NCBI GenBank assembly: GCA_945947845.1
Contig: CAMEZN010000026.1
Span: 1 to 10,362 of the forward strand
Length of the DNA stretch: 10,362 bases
From: an uncultured Mucispirillum sp.
GTDB lineage: Bacteria; Chrysiogenota; Deferribacteres; Deferribacterales; Mucispirillaceae
Direction: 5' to 3'
The notes beneath the pieces are model-generated. The model was not told the DNA's origin. It worked only from the letters and a program-made list of their open reading frames with translations, and made no database searches. The first letter of the stretch is position 1. Each line of letters begins with the position of its first letter. Shown piece after piece: positions 1-7,050 of this stretch. A program made the translations under genes and the position numbers.

Positions 1-144
1 TTTTTCTTTAATCCGCTTAAAAATAGCCGCTGCCTGCTCACATGTTTTGCCAGCACCAAATATAACTTCTGGATAGCCCTGCCTGTTTTGCCTGTCATGG
101 TCTATTTTAGCAAAGCCTATATCTTCATAACCTTTATTATTCAT
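1..144 (-). CDS. larB: LarB, nickel-pincer cofactor biosynthesis (partial, N-terminal 48 residues)
   Basis: The gene reads leftward and runs off the window edge, so only the first 48 codons are visible. The protein begins [18 protein letters not shown] and continues with [14 protein letters not shown] near residues 22-36. The F-A-K-x-D-x-x-R-x-x-R-x-G-x-P-E-V-I pattern followed by G-K-T is the hallmark of LarB. LarB carboxylates and hydrolyses nicotinic acid adenine dinucleotide to the biscarboxylate mononucleotide precursor of the nickel pincer cofactor used by lactate racemase-type enzymes. LarB proteins usually carry a longer helical stretch before this motif; here the motif starts almost at once, and ATG 144 is the first ATG I find in frame. 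No Shine-Dalgarno is visible upstream. A TATAAT (163-168, minus sense) and a perfect palindrome (143-164) lie directly in front. Other lar genes would be outside the window. The family call is firm; the start is less so. Confidence 0.85.
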   Translation of the reverse strand, partial: MNNKGYEDIGFAKIDHDRQNRQGYPEVIFGAGKTCEQAAAIFKRIKEK

Positions 145-164
145 ACAATATACATATATTGTAT
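143..164. promoter_or_regulatory. Perfect 10-2-10 palindrome over the larB start, candidate operator
   Basis: The arms ATACAATATA (143-152) and TATATTGTAT (155-164) are exact reverse complements around a CA centre. The element overlaps the first bases of the larB ATG and abuts a TATAAT (163-168 on the minus strand) that could be the larB -10. A site placed from -10 to start codon is typical of a repressor operator. The regulator is unknown. It does not match the classical NikR half-site arrangement. Confidence 0.45.
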
Positions 165-292
165 TATAAAAAAAGGCAACAAGATATTTAAAAAAATATT
201 TTCTTACATTTTATAAAAATACTTTTATTATTTGTAAAAATATGATAGTATAAAAATCTCATCAAACATAACTAATGGAGTGCCACAAAATC

Positions 293-1525
293 ATGGAGCA
301 AAAGGAAAAAAAGACTAAAATCCTTGTTGTTGATGATGACCCAGTTATTCGTGGTCTTATTAAGTCTATCTTCATGAACAGTGATTTTGATATTAATGAA
401 GCTGACAGTGGAGAAATGGCTCTTGAAATCCTGCCAAACATTATGCCTGATATTATTTTACTTGATATTATAATGAGCGGTATGGACGGCTTTGAAGTAT
501 TACAAGCAATTAGAAATGATGAAAAATTAAAATATATTCGCATTATTCTGCTTTCATCTAAAAGTGATATTAATGAAAGGTTAAAAGGCTATGGGCTTGG
601 AACCGATGATTATATGACAAAGCCTTTCGTTGGAAATGAACTGCTTGCAAAAGTAAATGTATTTGCTAAATTAAAACATTCCGAAGAACGAAACTTATCC
701 TTAACAGAACTTGTAGATAGTGAAATAAAAAAACGAATGGAAAAAGAAAAATATATTCAAGACCAAGAAAGGCTTATTTCTATGAGTGATATGATTATCT
801 CTATTGCTCACTATTGGAGACAGCCTTTAAATGCTCTTGGTATTACTGTACAGGATATTTATGATGCTTATACCCATAATGAGCTGACAGAAGATTATCT
901 AAAAGAAAGTGTTGACCAGTCTATGCGGCATATTACTTTTATGTCTAATATAATTGATTCTTTCCAAAGCATTATTGATGCAGAAAATGATAATGTTTCT
1001 GAAACTATACATATACCAGCCTTGCTTCGTGAAGCATTAGTTTCTATTAAAGATATGCTTGACCTTGCAAATGTGAAATGCACTATTAACGGGATAGATT
1101 ATTTAAAATATGCTGATATTTCTACCATTGATTTAATAGTGGAATCAGAACCTGCTGCATTAAGGCAGATTATTACTAAAATAGTTATTACTGTTAATCA
1201 TCTTATCCAAAACTATCAAAAAATGTGTGTTGATAGTAAATTTCAAGGACTTATTAAAATAAAATTATACACTACATCTGATAAAATAATACTTCAAGTT
1301 CAGGGAAATGGTATACAGTTAAATGATAATGAAATATCTCATTTCTTTGAGCCTTACTATGCTCTTGGAGAAAACAGATTTTCTAATGAAGGGTTAGGGC
1401 TCTTTTTTACAAAAATGCTTGTTGAACAGCACTGTAATGGTGAACTATTTATTAAAAAAGAAAATGATTTAAGTATTTTCCAGTTAGAACTTCCATATAC
1501 ATCACCAAGTATGCAGACAATGTAA
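293..1525 (+). CDS. Response regulator-histidine kinase hybrid with degenerate ATPase domain
   Basis: The protein has 410 residues from ATG 293. An in-frame ATG at 275 would add six residues but has no ribosome site; GGAG at 278-281 favours 293 despite its long 11-nt spacing. Residues about 8-125 form a receiver domain with the acidic pair D14/D15, phosphoacceptor D58 in LLDIIM, S88 and K110 in MTKPF. A charged helical linker (about 130-160) leads to a HisKA-like dimerisation domain with H173 in the H-box IAHYWRQPL. The C-terminal ATPase domain keeps the F-box (FFEPYY, 351-356) and the G2 box (GLGLFF, 367-372). The N-box Asn is replaced by Thr (about T300) and the G1 Asp by Gln (Q337, in QVQGNGI). 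No transmembrane segment is apparent, so it should be cytoplasmic. I infer impaired ATP binding and a role as phospho-sensor, scaffold or phosphatase. No partner gene is adjacent. Confidence 0.85.
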   Translation: MEQKEKKTKILVVDDDPVIRGLIKSIFMNSDFDINEADSGEMALEILPNIMPDIILLDIIMSGMDGFEVLQAIRNDEKLKYIRIILLSSKSDINERLKGYGLGTDDYMTKPFVGNELLAKVNVFAKLKHSEERNLSLTELVDSEIKKRMEKEKYIQDQERLISMSDMIISIAHYWRQPLNALGITVQDIYDAYTHNELTEDYLKESVDQSMRHITFMSNIIDSFQSIIDAENDNVSETIHIPALLREALVSIKDMLDLANVKCTINGIDYLKYADISTIDLIVESEPAALRQIITKIVITVNHLIQNYQKMCVDSKFQGLIKIKLYTTSDKIILQVQGNGIQLNDNEISHFFEPYYALGENRFSNEGLGLFFTKMLVEQHCNGELFIKKENDLSIFQLELPYTSPSMQTM

Positions 1526-1551
1526 TTTTTAAGATATTAAAGCAAAGTAAG

Positions 1552-1580
1552 CCCCCAGCAAATCACTGGGGGTAATTTTT
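1552..1580 (+). terminator. Intrinsic terminator after the hybrid regulator
   Basis: CCCCCAG (1552-1558) pairs perfectly with CTGGGGG (1566-1572) around a 7-nt loop and is followed by TAATTTTT. It lies between two convergent genes. On the minus strand the stem is followed by a less uniform T-rich run, so it may also help stop the hemerythrin operon. Confidence 0.85.
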
Positions 1581-1589
1581 ATAGTTTTC

Positions 1590-2090
1590 TTATATATATT
1601 TCTTTTCGTATTCAACAACTTCCACATCTAACCTATCCATTACTTCCTGTGGAAGAAGCCTTACTCCAAATGGATACACCACATTATTTTCCTTATAAGC
1701 ATGCCTTTGAAGTAAATCACAATATGACAAAGCATAGCACAAAATATCAAGCTTATTTTCATCTGAATTATTTGCTTCATAAGCTGCAACAGCCTTTTCA
1801 AGAGATGAAACATAATATCTTGCAGAATCATGCTCTATAAGCATACCATATTTTATAAGATTTTCAGCTTTCACACCAATATGTTCAACCATTGCTTTAA
1901 ATAAAAGCTCTTCTTCTTTCTGATGATGCCTTTCATCTGCATATGTTTTGATAAAATTAACTGCCTTATAAAATTCAGCTGTATCTATTTTATCATATTT
2001 TACAAAATCAAGGCACATATTGCGAAGCTTATCAACAAACTTTAATATTTCTTCATGCTCATGGGTTAAAATTTCTATTATTTTACTCAT
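1590..2090 (-). CDS. Hemerythrin (HHE) domain protein
   Basis: This 166-residue, all-helical, soluble protein carries the ligand set of a di-iron hemerythrin-like domain: H12 in the N-terminal HEHEEI helix, H56 and E60 in HHQKEEELLF, H87 in LIEHDSARY, and H130 and E134 in HAYKENNVVYPF. Bacterial HHE proteins bind O2 or NO, repair iron-sulfur clusters or buffer iron. The sequence alone does not say which applies here. It is the last gene of a three-gene unit. Its ATG comes 2 nt after the stop of the preceding gene, with only a weak GGA-type ribosome site inside that gene, so translational coupling is likely. Its position behind hcp and the unknown gene suggests a role in nitrosative or oxidative stress. 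Several cysteines (C26, C118, C124) are also present. Confidence 0.88.
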   Translation of the reverse strand: MSKIIEILTHEHEEILKFVDKLRNMCLDFVKYDKIDTAEFYKAVNFIKTYADERHHQKEEELLFKAMVEHIGVKAENLIKYGMLIEHDSARYYVSSLEKAVAAYEANNSDENKLDILCYALSYCDLLQRHAYKENNVVYPFGVRLLPQEVMDRLDVEVVEYEKKYI

Positions 2091-2092
2091 TC

Positions 2093-2710
2093 TTATACTT
2101 CCATAATCCTAAATGTATTTTCAGAAAGCCTTGTATAATCAATATTAAAACTGCCAGCAAAAAAACCTTGGAGCCATTTATCTCTTAAAGATAAAAATAC
2201 CTGACTGCTTATACCAGCCTTTTCATAAAACGGAGCATGCACCTGCATATTTATGCTCCAAACGATTTCTGAACCATCATTACTGTCAACAGTAATACCG
2301 CCATCACAAGGCATACCATCAAGCAGGCACATATTTACTGCATTAAAAAGTTGTTCTGTAACAATAATATCTGCATATTCAAGCCTTGCAGCTGCTCCAT
2401 TTGAATAAAATATTTCTGAAATTTTATCTATAAGAGAACTATCTTTTTCTAAAATGAGTTTTAGGGCAAAAGCCATTCTGCTTTCAGCTATGCTTACCTG
2501 ATTATTAAGCCAGTTATGGATAGCCTTTTCATCAATAACAGTTTCAAGTGGTGCTGTTTCATTTTCACCGCAGTTCTCTTTTAAAATTGCAGTTAAATCT
2601 TTCACCCAGTTATTTTCATCACTTGATTTTATTATATCATTTAATAATTCATTCTGCCTTTGTATCTTATTATAAAGCATAAAATGGACCGGCCCTAAAA
2701 AAGCACTCAT
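2093..2710 (-). CDS. Unrecognised 205-residue protein of the hcp-hemerythrin operon
   Basis: I do not recognise a named family. The protein begins MSAFLGPVHFMLYNKI, a compact N-terminal motif that looks conserved in character (Gly-Pro-x-His followed by aromatics). A mostly helical middle follows, then a C-terminal half with LLDGMPCDGG (129-138) and the segment VHAPFYEKAG (157-166). H9, H65 and H158 and cysteines C47, C128 and C135 could bind metal or a cofactor, but that is conjecture. There is no signal peptide or membrane segment, so it should be cytoplasmic. The start has a good AAGGGG site 6 nt upstream. It begins 10 nt after the hcp stop and ends 2 nt before the hemerythrin start, so it is surely co-transcribed with both. 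Context suggests it assists Hcp or hemerythrin in NO or hydroxylamine handling. Confidence 0.85.
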   Translation of the reverse strand: MSAFLGPVHFMLYNKIQRQNELLNDIIKSSDENNWVKDLTAILKENCGENETAPLETVIDEKAIHNWLNNQVSIAESRMAFALKLILEKDSSLIDKISEIFYSNGAAARLEYADIIVTEQLFNAVNMCLLDGMPCDGGITVDSNDGSEIVWSINMQVHAPFYEKAGISSQVFLSLRDKWLQGFFAGSFNIDYTRLSENTFRIMEV

Positions 2711-2720
2711 TCAAAACCCC

Positions 2721-4553
2721 TTATTTATTTAATTTGTTTAATACTTCATCAACGGATACATTATGAACATCACAAGCATCTTGCAGCGATTCCGCCTGAG
2801 AAGCAGGACAGCCTAAGCACATCATACCCATTTCTTTAAAAACAGCTTCTGCTGCCGGAGATATTTTTAATATATCACTGATAATCATATCTTTTGTTAT
2901 TTTATTGTTTTTTTTTATATCTTCACCAAAAAACATTTTAATATCTTCATCTACTGATGATATACCACCAATACCAAAATTTTCAACAAGAACTTTTACA
3001 ACATTTGGTGATAAAAATGCAGGTAAAGTAGGACCTAAATGAATATTTTTTACACCTAAATGAAGCAAAGCAAGCAGAACTATTGCAGCTTTTTGCTCAT
3101 ACCATGCAATATTATATACAATAGGAAGTTTATTTATATCATCAAGATTAAATACTTCTTTTAATTTTAATGCAATAACAGCTAATGAATAAGAATCATT
3201 ACACTGCCCTGCATCTAAAACTCTTGGAATACCACCAATATTTCCAAGATTTAATTTATTATACCTGTATTTTGCACAACCTGCTGTTAAGATAATTGTA
3301 TCCTGCGGTAATTTTTCAGCAAACTCAGTGTAATAAGAACGGCTTTTCTGCCTTCCATCACAGCCAGCCATAACAACAAACTTTTTAACGGCTCCACTTT
3401 TCACAGCATCTACAACCTTATCTGCTAATGCCATAACTTGATTATGAGCAAACCCGCCAATAATCTTACCTGTTTCAATCTCTTTTGGGCTTTCACATTT
3501 TTTTGCATGCTCTATAATTATGCTGAAATCTTTCTCTTCACCAATTTTACCTGCAATATGAGTGCAGCCTGCAAAACCAACAGCACCTGTTGTATAAACT
3601 CTATTTTTATAACTTTCTTTTGGCGGCACAAGACAGTTAGTAGTTAAAAGTATTGGTCCATTAAAGTTTTCAAAATCTTCTTTTTGGTTATGCCATGCTG
3701 AACCATAGTTGCCTGCAAAATGGCTGTATTTTTTAAAAGCTGGGTAATAATGGGCAGGCAGCATTTCTGAATGTGTATATACATCAACACCTGTGCCTTC
3801 TGTCTGTTTTAAAAGCATTTCTAAATCTCTTAAATCATGACCTGAAATCAATATGGCAGGATTTTTCCTAACACCAAGGTTCACTTCTGTAATCTCAGGG
3901 TTACCATAAGCTTTTGTATTTGCTCCATCAAGCAGTGCCATAACATCAACACCATATTTGCCAGTTTCCAAAGTTAATGCTATTAATTCATCTGCTGATT
4001 TTTCTCCTAATGTATCAGCAAGGGCAGATTGTAAAAATATATCAATATCTTCATTTTCTGCTAAAAGCACATTAGCATGGTGAAGATAAGCAGCTAATCC
4101 TTTTAAACCAAAAGTAATTAATGCTTTTAAACTTCTAATATCTTCATTTTCTATTGACAGAAAACCTGTTGATTTAGCTGCTTCTTCATAATTTGCCCTA
4201 GTTGTTTCATACTTTGCACTTTCACTTAATAATGATACATCTTTTAATTGGGAAATTAATTCTTTTTTAATTTTAAAAGTATTTTCAATACTGTTTTTTA
4301 TTGCCTCATCATCAAAATTAGCATTTGTAATAGTAATAAATAAATTTTCGCTTACAAGATGATTGATTTCTTTTGATATTTTAATGCCTTCCTTCCTTGC
4401 TGCTCTTAAAACCTCTGAAAGAGATTTTGTTGCAAAAACAAGTAAATCCTGCAAGTTAGATGTTACATTTGTTTTACCGCACACACCATTAATAGTGCAG
4501 CCTTTATTTCCAGCTGTTTCCTGACACTGATAGCAGAACATTTTTGTTTCCAT
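2721..4553 (-). CDS. hcp: Hybrid-cluster protein (hydroxylamine reductase / NO reductase) with C-terminal DUF1858 domain
   Basis: From ATG 4553 (GGAGG 5 nt upstream) the protein has 610 residues; an in-frame ATG at 4571 lacks a ribosome site. The N-terminal cysteines C7, C10, C19 and C25 have C-x2-C-x8-C-x5-C spacing, the class I pattern that binds a 4Fe-4S cluster. All eight usual hybrid-cluster ligands can be located: H239 (SGHDL), E263 (HSEML), C307 (TTNCL), C398 (AGCDG), C426 (AGCAK), C451 (GQCND), and E486 and K488 (WYEQKA). Hcp reduces NO to N2O, or hydroxylamine to ammonia, in the cytoplasm, and also drives protein S-nitrosylation in E. coli. Residues about 551-610 form an extra DUF1858 domain containing the CLGC motif (C579, C582) and ending VDEVLNKLN; normal Hcp proteins are about 540-550 residues long. 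It heads an operon with the 205-residue unknown and hemerythrin genes behind a candidate FNR/DNR-type box. Confidence 0.96.
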   Translation of the reverse strand: METKMFCYQCQETAGNKGCTINGVCGKTNVTSNLQDLLVFATKSLSEVLRAARKEGIKISKEINHLVSENLFITITNANFDDEAIKNSIENTFKIKKELISQLKDVSLLSESAKYETTRANYEEAAKSTGFLSIENEDIRSLKALITFGLKGLAAYLHHANVLLAENEDIDIFLQSALADTLGEKSADELIALTLETGKYGVDVMALLDGANTKAYGNPEITEVNLGVRKNPAILISGHDLRDLEMLLKQTEGTGVDVYTHSEMLPAHYYPAFKKYSHFAGNYGSAWHNQKEDFENFNGPILLTTNCLVPPKESYKNRVYTTGAVGFAGCTHIAGKIGEEKDFSIIIEHAKKCESPKEIETGKIIGGFAHNQVMALADKVVDAVKSGAVKKFVVMAGCDGRQKSRSYYTEFAEKLPQDTIILTAGCAKYRYNKLNLGNIGGIPRVLDAGQCNDSYSLAVIALKLKEVFNLDDINKLPIVYNIAWYEQKAAIVLLALLHLGVKNIHLGPTLPAFLSPNVVKVLVENFGIGGISSVDEDIKMFFGEDIKKNNKITKDMIISDILKISPAAEAVFKEMGMMCLGCPASQAESLQDACDVHNVSVDEVLNKLNK

Positions 4554-4595
4554 GTAATCCTCCATAACCATATAAGACTATTTTTGTCTTTTATA

Positions 4596-4637
4596 AGGAT
4601 ACAATAATTTTTTAGATAAAAAAATGATATAAATCAA
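4596..4637 (-). promoter_or_regulatory. Candidate FNR/DNR-type activated promoter of the hcp operon
   Basis: Read on the minus strand, TTGAT-TTAT-ATCAT (4637-4624) matches the FNR/DNR consensus TTGAT-N4-ATCAA at 9 of 10 positions. A -10-like TATCCT lies at 4601-4596. Its centre is 32 bp from the box centre, which places the box at -41.5, the classical class II activator position. The predicted start near 4589 leaves a leader of about 35 nt before hcp. FNR-family control of hcp by FNR, HcpR or DNR is well known in other bacteria; use of this site is inferred. Confidence 0.6.
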
Positions 4638-4642
4638 GAAAT

Positions 4643-4667
4643 GAAAAAAAGATGGGGAAAAATCCCC
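4643..4667 (-). terminator. Intrinsic terminator after the 91-residue gene
   Basis: On the minus strand GGGGA (4667-4663) pairs with TCCCC (4658-4654) around a four-base loop and is followed by ATC and a run of seven T (4650-4644). It lies 18 nt past the stop of the small gene and just ahead of the candidate hcp promoter, so it separates the two units. Confidence 0.75.
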
Positions 4668-4684
4668 TTTATAATAATATAATG

Positions 4685-4960
4685 TTATTTACCTGTAATA
4701 TAATCATCATTAGCAAGACTGTCTACAAGGCTTTCTACTTTATCAAGAGCTGCATATATGGCAGCATTATCTTGTATGGAAAATTCTTCCTGAGCAAGCT
4801 CTGTATTATCCATCATTATTTTTAATTCTTCCACTGAACGCTGTAATGATAATAAATTCCCCTGTGCTTTTGCCATAAGCTCAACTGCATCTAAAAGTGT
4901 ATCAAATTCATCTGATTCTAAAATAGTATAAGCATCTGTAATAGTATCTTTTGTATCCAT
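4685..4960 (-). CDS. Small acidic helical protein of unknown function
   Basis: The protein has 91 residues from ATG 4960, which has GGGAG 8 nt upstream. A TTG at 4975 opens the frame slightly further but would place that ribosome site inside the gene. The protein is rich in Asp, Glu, Leu and Ala and looks like two long amphipathic helices (about residues 17-55 and 60-85). It has no cysteine, signal peptide or membrane segment. I do not recognise a family. It follows the C_GCAxxG_C_C gene on the same strand with a 61-nt gap and is closed by its own terminator, so it probably belongs to that unit rather than to the hcp operon. A regulatory or partner role by helical packing is possible, but nothing in the sequence proves it. 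Confidence 0.75.
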   Translation of the reverse strand: MDTKDTITDAYTILESDEFDTLLDAVELMAKAQGNLLSLQRSVEELKIMMDNTELAQEEFSIQDNAAIYAALDKVESLVDSLANDDYITGK

Positions 4961-5021
4961 AATATATACTCCCAAATAAAAACATTGATACTATTTCACA
5001 AGCAAATTTAATGCCACAATA

Positions 5022-5435
5022 TTATTGTTCTTTAAAAATCAAACTACTGATAATATCAACAGCATCTTCTATACAGCCATCACAACTTCTTAATATTTTG
5101 CCTGTGCCAACACCTTTAATATCTTTACAATACATAGAGCCTGCTTTTTTTATAAATTCATTATTAATCTGTGATACAAGCCTGTATGTTTTTGATTTTG
5201 TGCGGATTTCTGCATCTTTTCCACCACTGTTGTATAATCCTGCAATAATCACTGCTGCTGATAATGCACCACAGCTTCCTTGCAGGTTTCCCATACCAGC
5301 ACCAAAACCTTCACCTATTTTAAATAAAATATTTTCATCAATATTTAGTTTATCTGCAAAAGCTATACAAACAGACTGGCAGCAGTTATTGCCTTGGCTG
5401 TGTAATTCTAATGCTTTTTCTTTTATTTTATCCAT
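5022..5435 (-). CDS. C_GCAxxG_C_C family protein
   Basis: This 137-residue protein shows the layout of the C_GCAxxG_C_C (redox-active cysteine) family. It has an N-terminal NNCCQSVCIAF segment (C18, C19, C23), a central glycine-rich stretch GEGFGAGMGN (41-50) followed by GSCGALSAA (53-61, C55), then C103 and a late C-x2-C pair (C118, C121). The central motif reads CGALSAA rather than the textbook GCAxxG, a common variant. Members are small cytoplasmic proteins of anaerobes, often fused to or encoded beside oxidoreductases. Their cysteines are thought to bind a metal centre or do redox chemistry, but the reaction is not established. The ribosome site is weak (AAGAG, about 10 nt upstream). A good promoter (TTGAAA-17-TATAAA) sits in front. 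The 91-residue gene follows on the same strand. Confidence 0.9.
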   Translation of the reverse strand: MDKIKEKALELHSQGNNCCQSVCIAFADKLNIDENILFKIGEGFGAGMGNLQGSCGALSAAVIIAGLYNSGGKDAEIRTKSKTYRLVSQINNEFIKKAGSMYCKDIKGVGTGKILRSCDGCIEDAVDIISSLIFKEQ

Positions 5436-5471
5436 AAGTTTATTCTCTTGTTATTTTTAAAAATATCGTTT

Positions 5472-5500
5472 TTTATAACATTATCAAAAATTTTTTTCAA
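5472..5500 (-). promoter_or_regulatory. Sigma-70-like promoter of the C_GCAxxG_C_C gene
   Basis: On the minus strand TTGAAA (5500-5495) and TATAAA (5477-5472) are separated by 17 bp. Transcription would begin near 5465, about 30 nt before the start codon. An imperfect palindrome, TTTTTTATAA-CA-TTATCAAAAA (5469-5490, one mismatch), covers the -10 and part of the spacer and could be an operator. Confidence 0.6.
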
Positions 5501-5501
5501 T

Positions 5502-5534
5502 AAAAAAAGCCTGTAAACTTACTTTACAGGCTTT
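5502..5534 (-). terminator. Intrinsic terminator after the AGCS symporter gene
   Basis: AAAGCCTGTAAA (5506-5517) pairs perfectly over 12 bp with TTTACAGGCTTT (5523-5534) around a 5-nt loop. On the minus strand the stem runs into seven T (5508-5502). It lies about 20 nt past the symporter stop and just upstream of the promoter of the next gene. Confidence 0.9.
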
Positions 5535-5554
5535 CATATATATAACTTTAATAG

Positions 5555-6994
5555 TTATTTTACAGAATGAGCATCACTGCCGTCCCATTGAGTAATTGCA
5601 TCGCTTTCTATTTCAGGAATATCTCCCTTTATATATACAGGTATTTTTTCCTGATTCCACTGGTTAAGATAATGATTTAATAATGCAACTACTGGTTTAT
5701 AAAGCATTACAAGCACAATAATATTAATTAATGCCATAAAGCCCATTAGAAAATCTCCCAAATTCCATATTGTAGTAAGGTCTGCAATAGAGCCGCCTAA
5801 AACAAGAAGTAATGTCATAAGCACTACTATATAATATGCTTCTTTGTTATCTTTTATTGCTGTTACACCTGTTTGAATGTAGAAAAAATTACCTAATATT
5901 GAGCTAAATGCAAATAAAACAACACAAAGAGTAATAAATAATGAACCAAAATTGCCAAAATGAGTATACATTGCATACTGCATTAAATTAATACCATGAA
6001 CTGTTTCTATTTTACCCATAGCATCAGGAGAAAGTAAAAGAATAAAACCAGAAACAGAACAGATGATTAATGTATCAGTAAATACTGAAAACATTTGTAT
6101 AAAACCCTGACGGGCTGGGTGAGTTGTTGTGGCAGCAGCTGCTGCATGAGGAGCACCACCCATACCAGCTTCATTTGAAAAAAGCCCCCTTCTTAAACCT
6201 GTTGCCATTGTCTTGCCTATTGCACCGCCAAATGCTGCTTCTGGCATAAATGCCTGAGTAAAAATCACATAAAACATATGCGGAACCATTGTTATGTTCA
6301 TTATCACAACTACAATACCAAATAAAATAAAAGGTATAGCCATAACAGGCACTATATATGTGCAGGCTTTAATAACTGCTGTTCTGCCCGGCGATAATAA
6401 TATAAATGCTACTATAATAGATAATATAATACCTGTAATACCCGGATTTAGATTATAAGAACTTAAAGCACCTGCAATTGTGTTTGCCTGCACACCATTA
6501 AATGCTGTATATGTTAATATCATAATTGCGGCAAAAACAACTGATAATACAGGATATTTTAACCTACTACGGATATAGAAAGATGCACCGCCAACATATT
6601 GACCAAGAGAATTTTTTTCCTTATAAAGCTGTGCCAGAGTTGCTTCTGCAAATGCTAATGCTGAGCCAAATAATGCCATTACCCACATCCAAAATAATGC
6701 ACCCGGCCCGCCAACAGATATTGCTACCATAATACCTGCCATATTGCCTGTGCCAACACGGCTTGCTGTGCTTATTGCATAACTTGCAAAACCTGATGTG
6801 CCACCACCATGATGTTTTGCAAATAGTAAACTGCCTGCATGAAATACATACTTAAATTGTGAGCCTTTAAGTAATATTGTAAAAAATACTGCTACAACAA
6901 TGAATACATAAAATACTATATTTGAAAAAAGTATTTCTGTGCCTGTTTTAAGGAACTTATCAATGTATGCTATTAACGTTGTCTGTGCTTCCAT
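5555..6994 (-). CDS. Alanine/glycine:cation symporter (AGCS family)
   Basis: This 479-residue polytopic inner-membrane protein has a length normal for the AGCS family, which imports alanine or glycine with Na+ or H+. Family signatures are clear: RVGTGNMAGI (79-88) with the substrate/cation-binding GTGN, GALFWMW (98-104), and RRGLFSNEAGMGGAPHAAA (268-286). I count roughly ten or eleven hydrophobic segments, the first at about residues 24-42. The start has GGAGG 4 nt upstream. It is probably a single-gene unit, with a strong promoter (TTGACA-16-TATATT) at 7050-7023 and a strong terminator after the stop. A palindrome over the -35 suggests repression by an unknown regulator. The leader is only about 20 nt, which leaves no room for a glycine riboswitch. 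The exact substrate cannot be read from the sequence. Confidence 0.93.
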   Translation of the reverse strand: MEAQTTLIAYIDKFLKTGTEILFSNIVFYVFIVVAVFFTILLKGSQFKYVFHAGSLLFAKHHGGGTSGFASYAISTASRVGTGNMAGIMVAISVGGPGALFWMWVMALFGSALAFAEATLAQLYKEKNSLGQYVGGASFYIRSRLKYPVLSVVFAAIMILTYTAFNGVQANTIAGALSSYNLNPGITGIILSIIVAFILLSPGRTAVIKACTYIVPVMAIPFILFGIVVVIMNITMVPHMFYVIFTQAFMPEAAFGGAIGKTMATGLRRGLFSNEAGMGGAPHAAAAATTTHPARQGFIQMFSVFTDTLIICSVSGFILLLSPDAMGKIETVHGINLMQYAMYTHFGNFGSLFITLCVVLFAFSSILGNFFYIQTGVTAIKDNKEAYYIVVLMTLLLVLGGSIADLTTIWNLGDFLMGFMALINIIVLVMLYKPVVALLNHYLNQWNQEKIPVYIKGDIPEIESDAITQWDGSDAHSVK

Positions 6995-7022
6995 CTTTCC
7001 TCCAATTCAAATAATACAATAG

Positions 7023-7050
7023 AATATATAATTTTTTATCATTTTGTCAA
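7023..7050 (-). promoter_or_regulatory. Strong sigma-70-like promoter of the symporter gene
   Basis: On the minus strand a consensus TTGACA (7050-7045) is followed after 16 bp by TATATT (7028-7023). The predicted start near 7016 gives a leader of about 20 nt containing the GGAGG ribosome site. Confidence 0.75.

Noticed and set aside
143..164. NikR operator for the larB palindrome
   Set aside because: The half-site order and spacing do not match known NikR consensus sites. It is kept only as a palindrome with an unknown binder.
4985..4998. TTGAT followed by a poor second half near the start of the 91-residue gene
   Set aside because: The second half-site differs at several positions, and the site lies far too close to the start codon for class II activation.
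5011..5460. Long open frame on the plus strand (149 codons)
   Set aside because: It lies antisense over the C_GCAxxG_C_C gene, lacks a ribosome site and protein-like composition, and the minus-strand protein has a clear family motif.
6995..7022. Glycine riboswitch before the symporter gene
   Set aside because: The promoter leaves a leader of only about 20 nt, too short for an aptamer.
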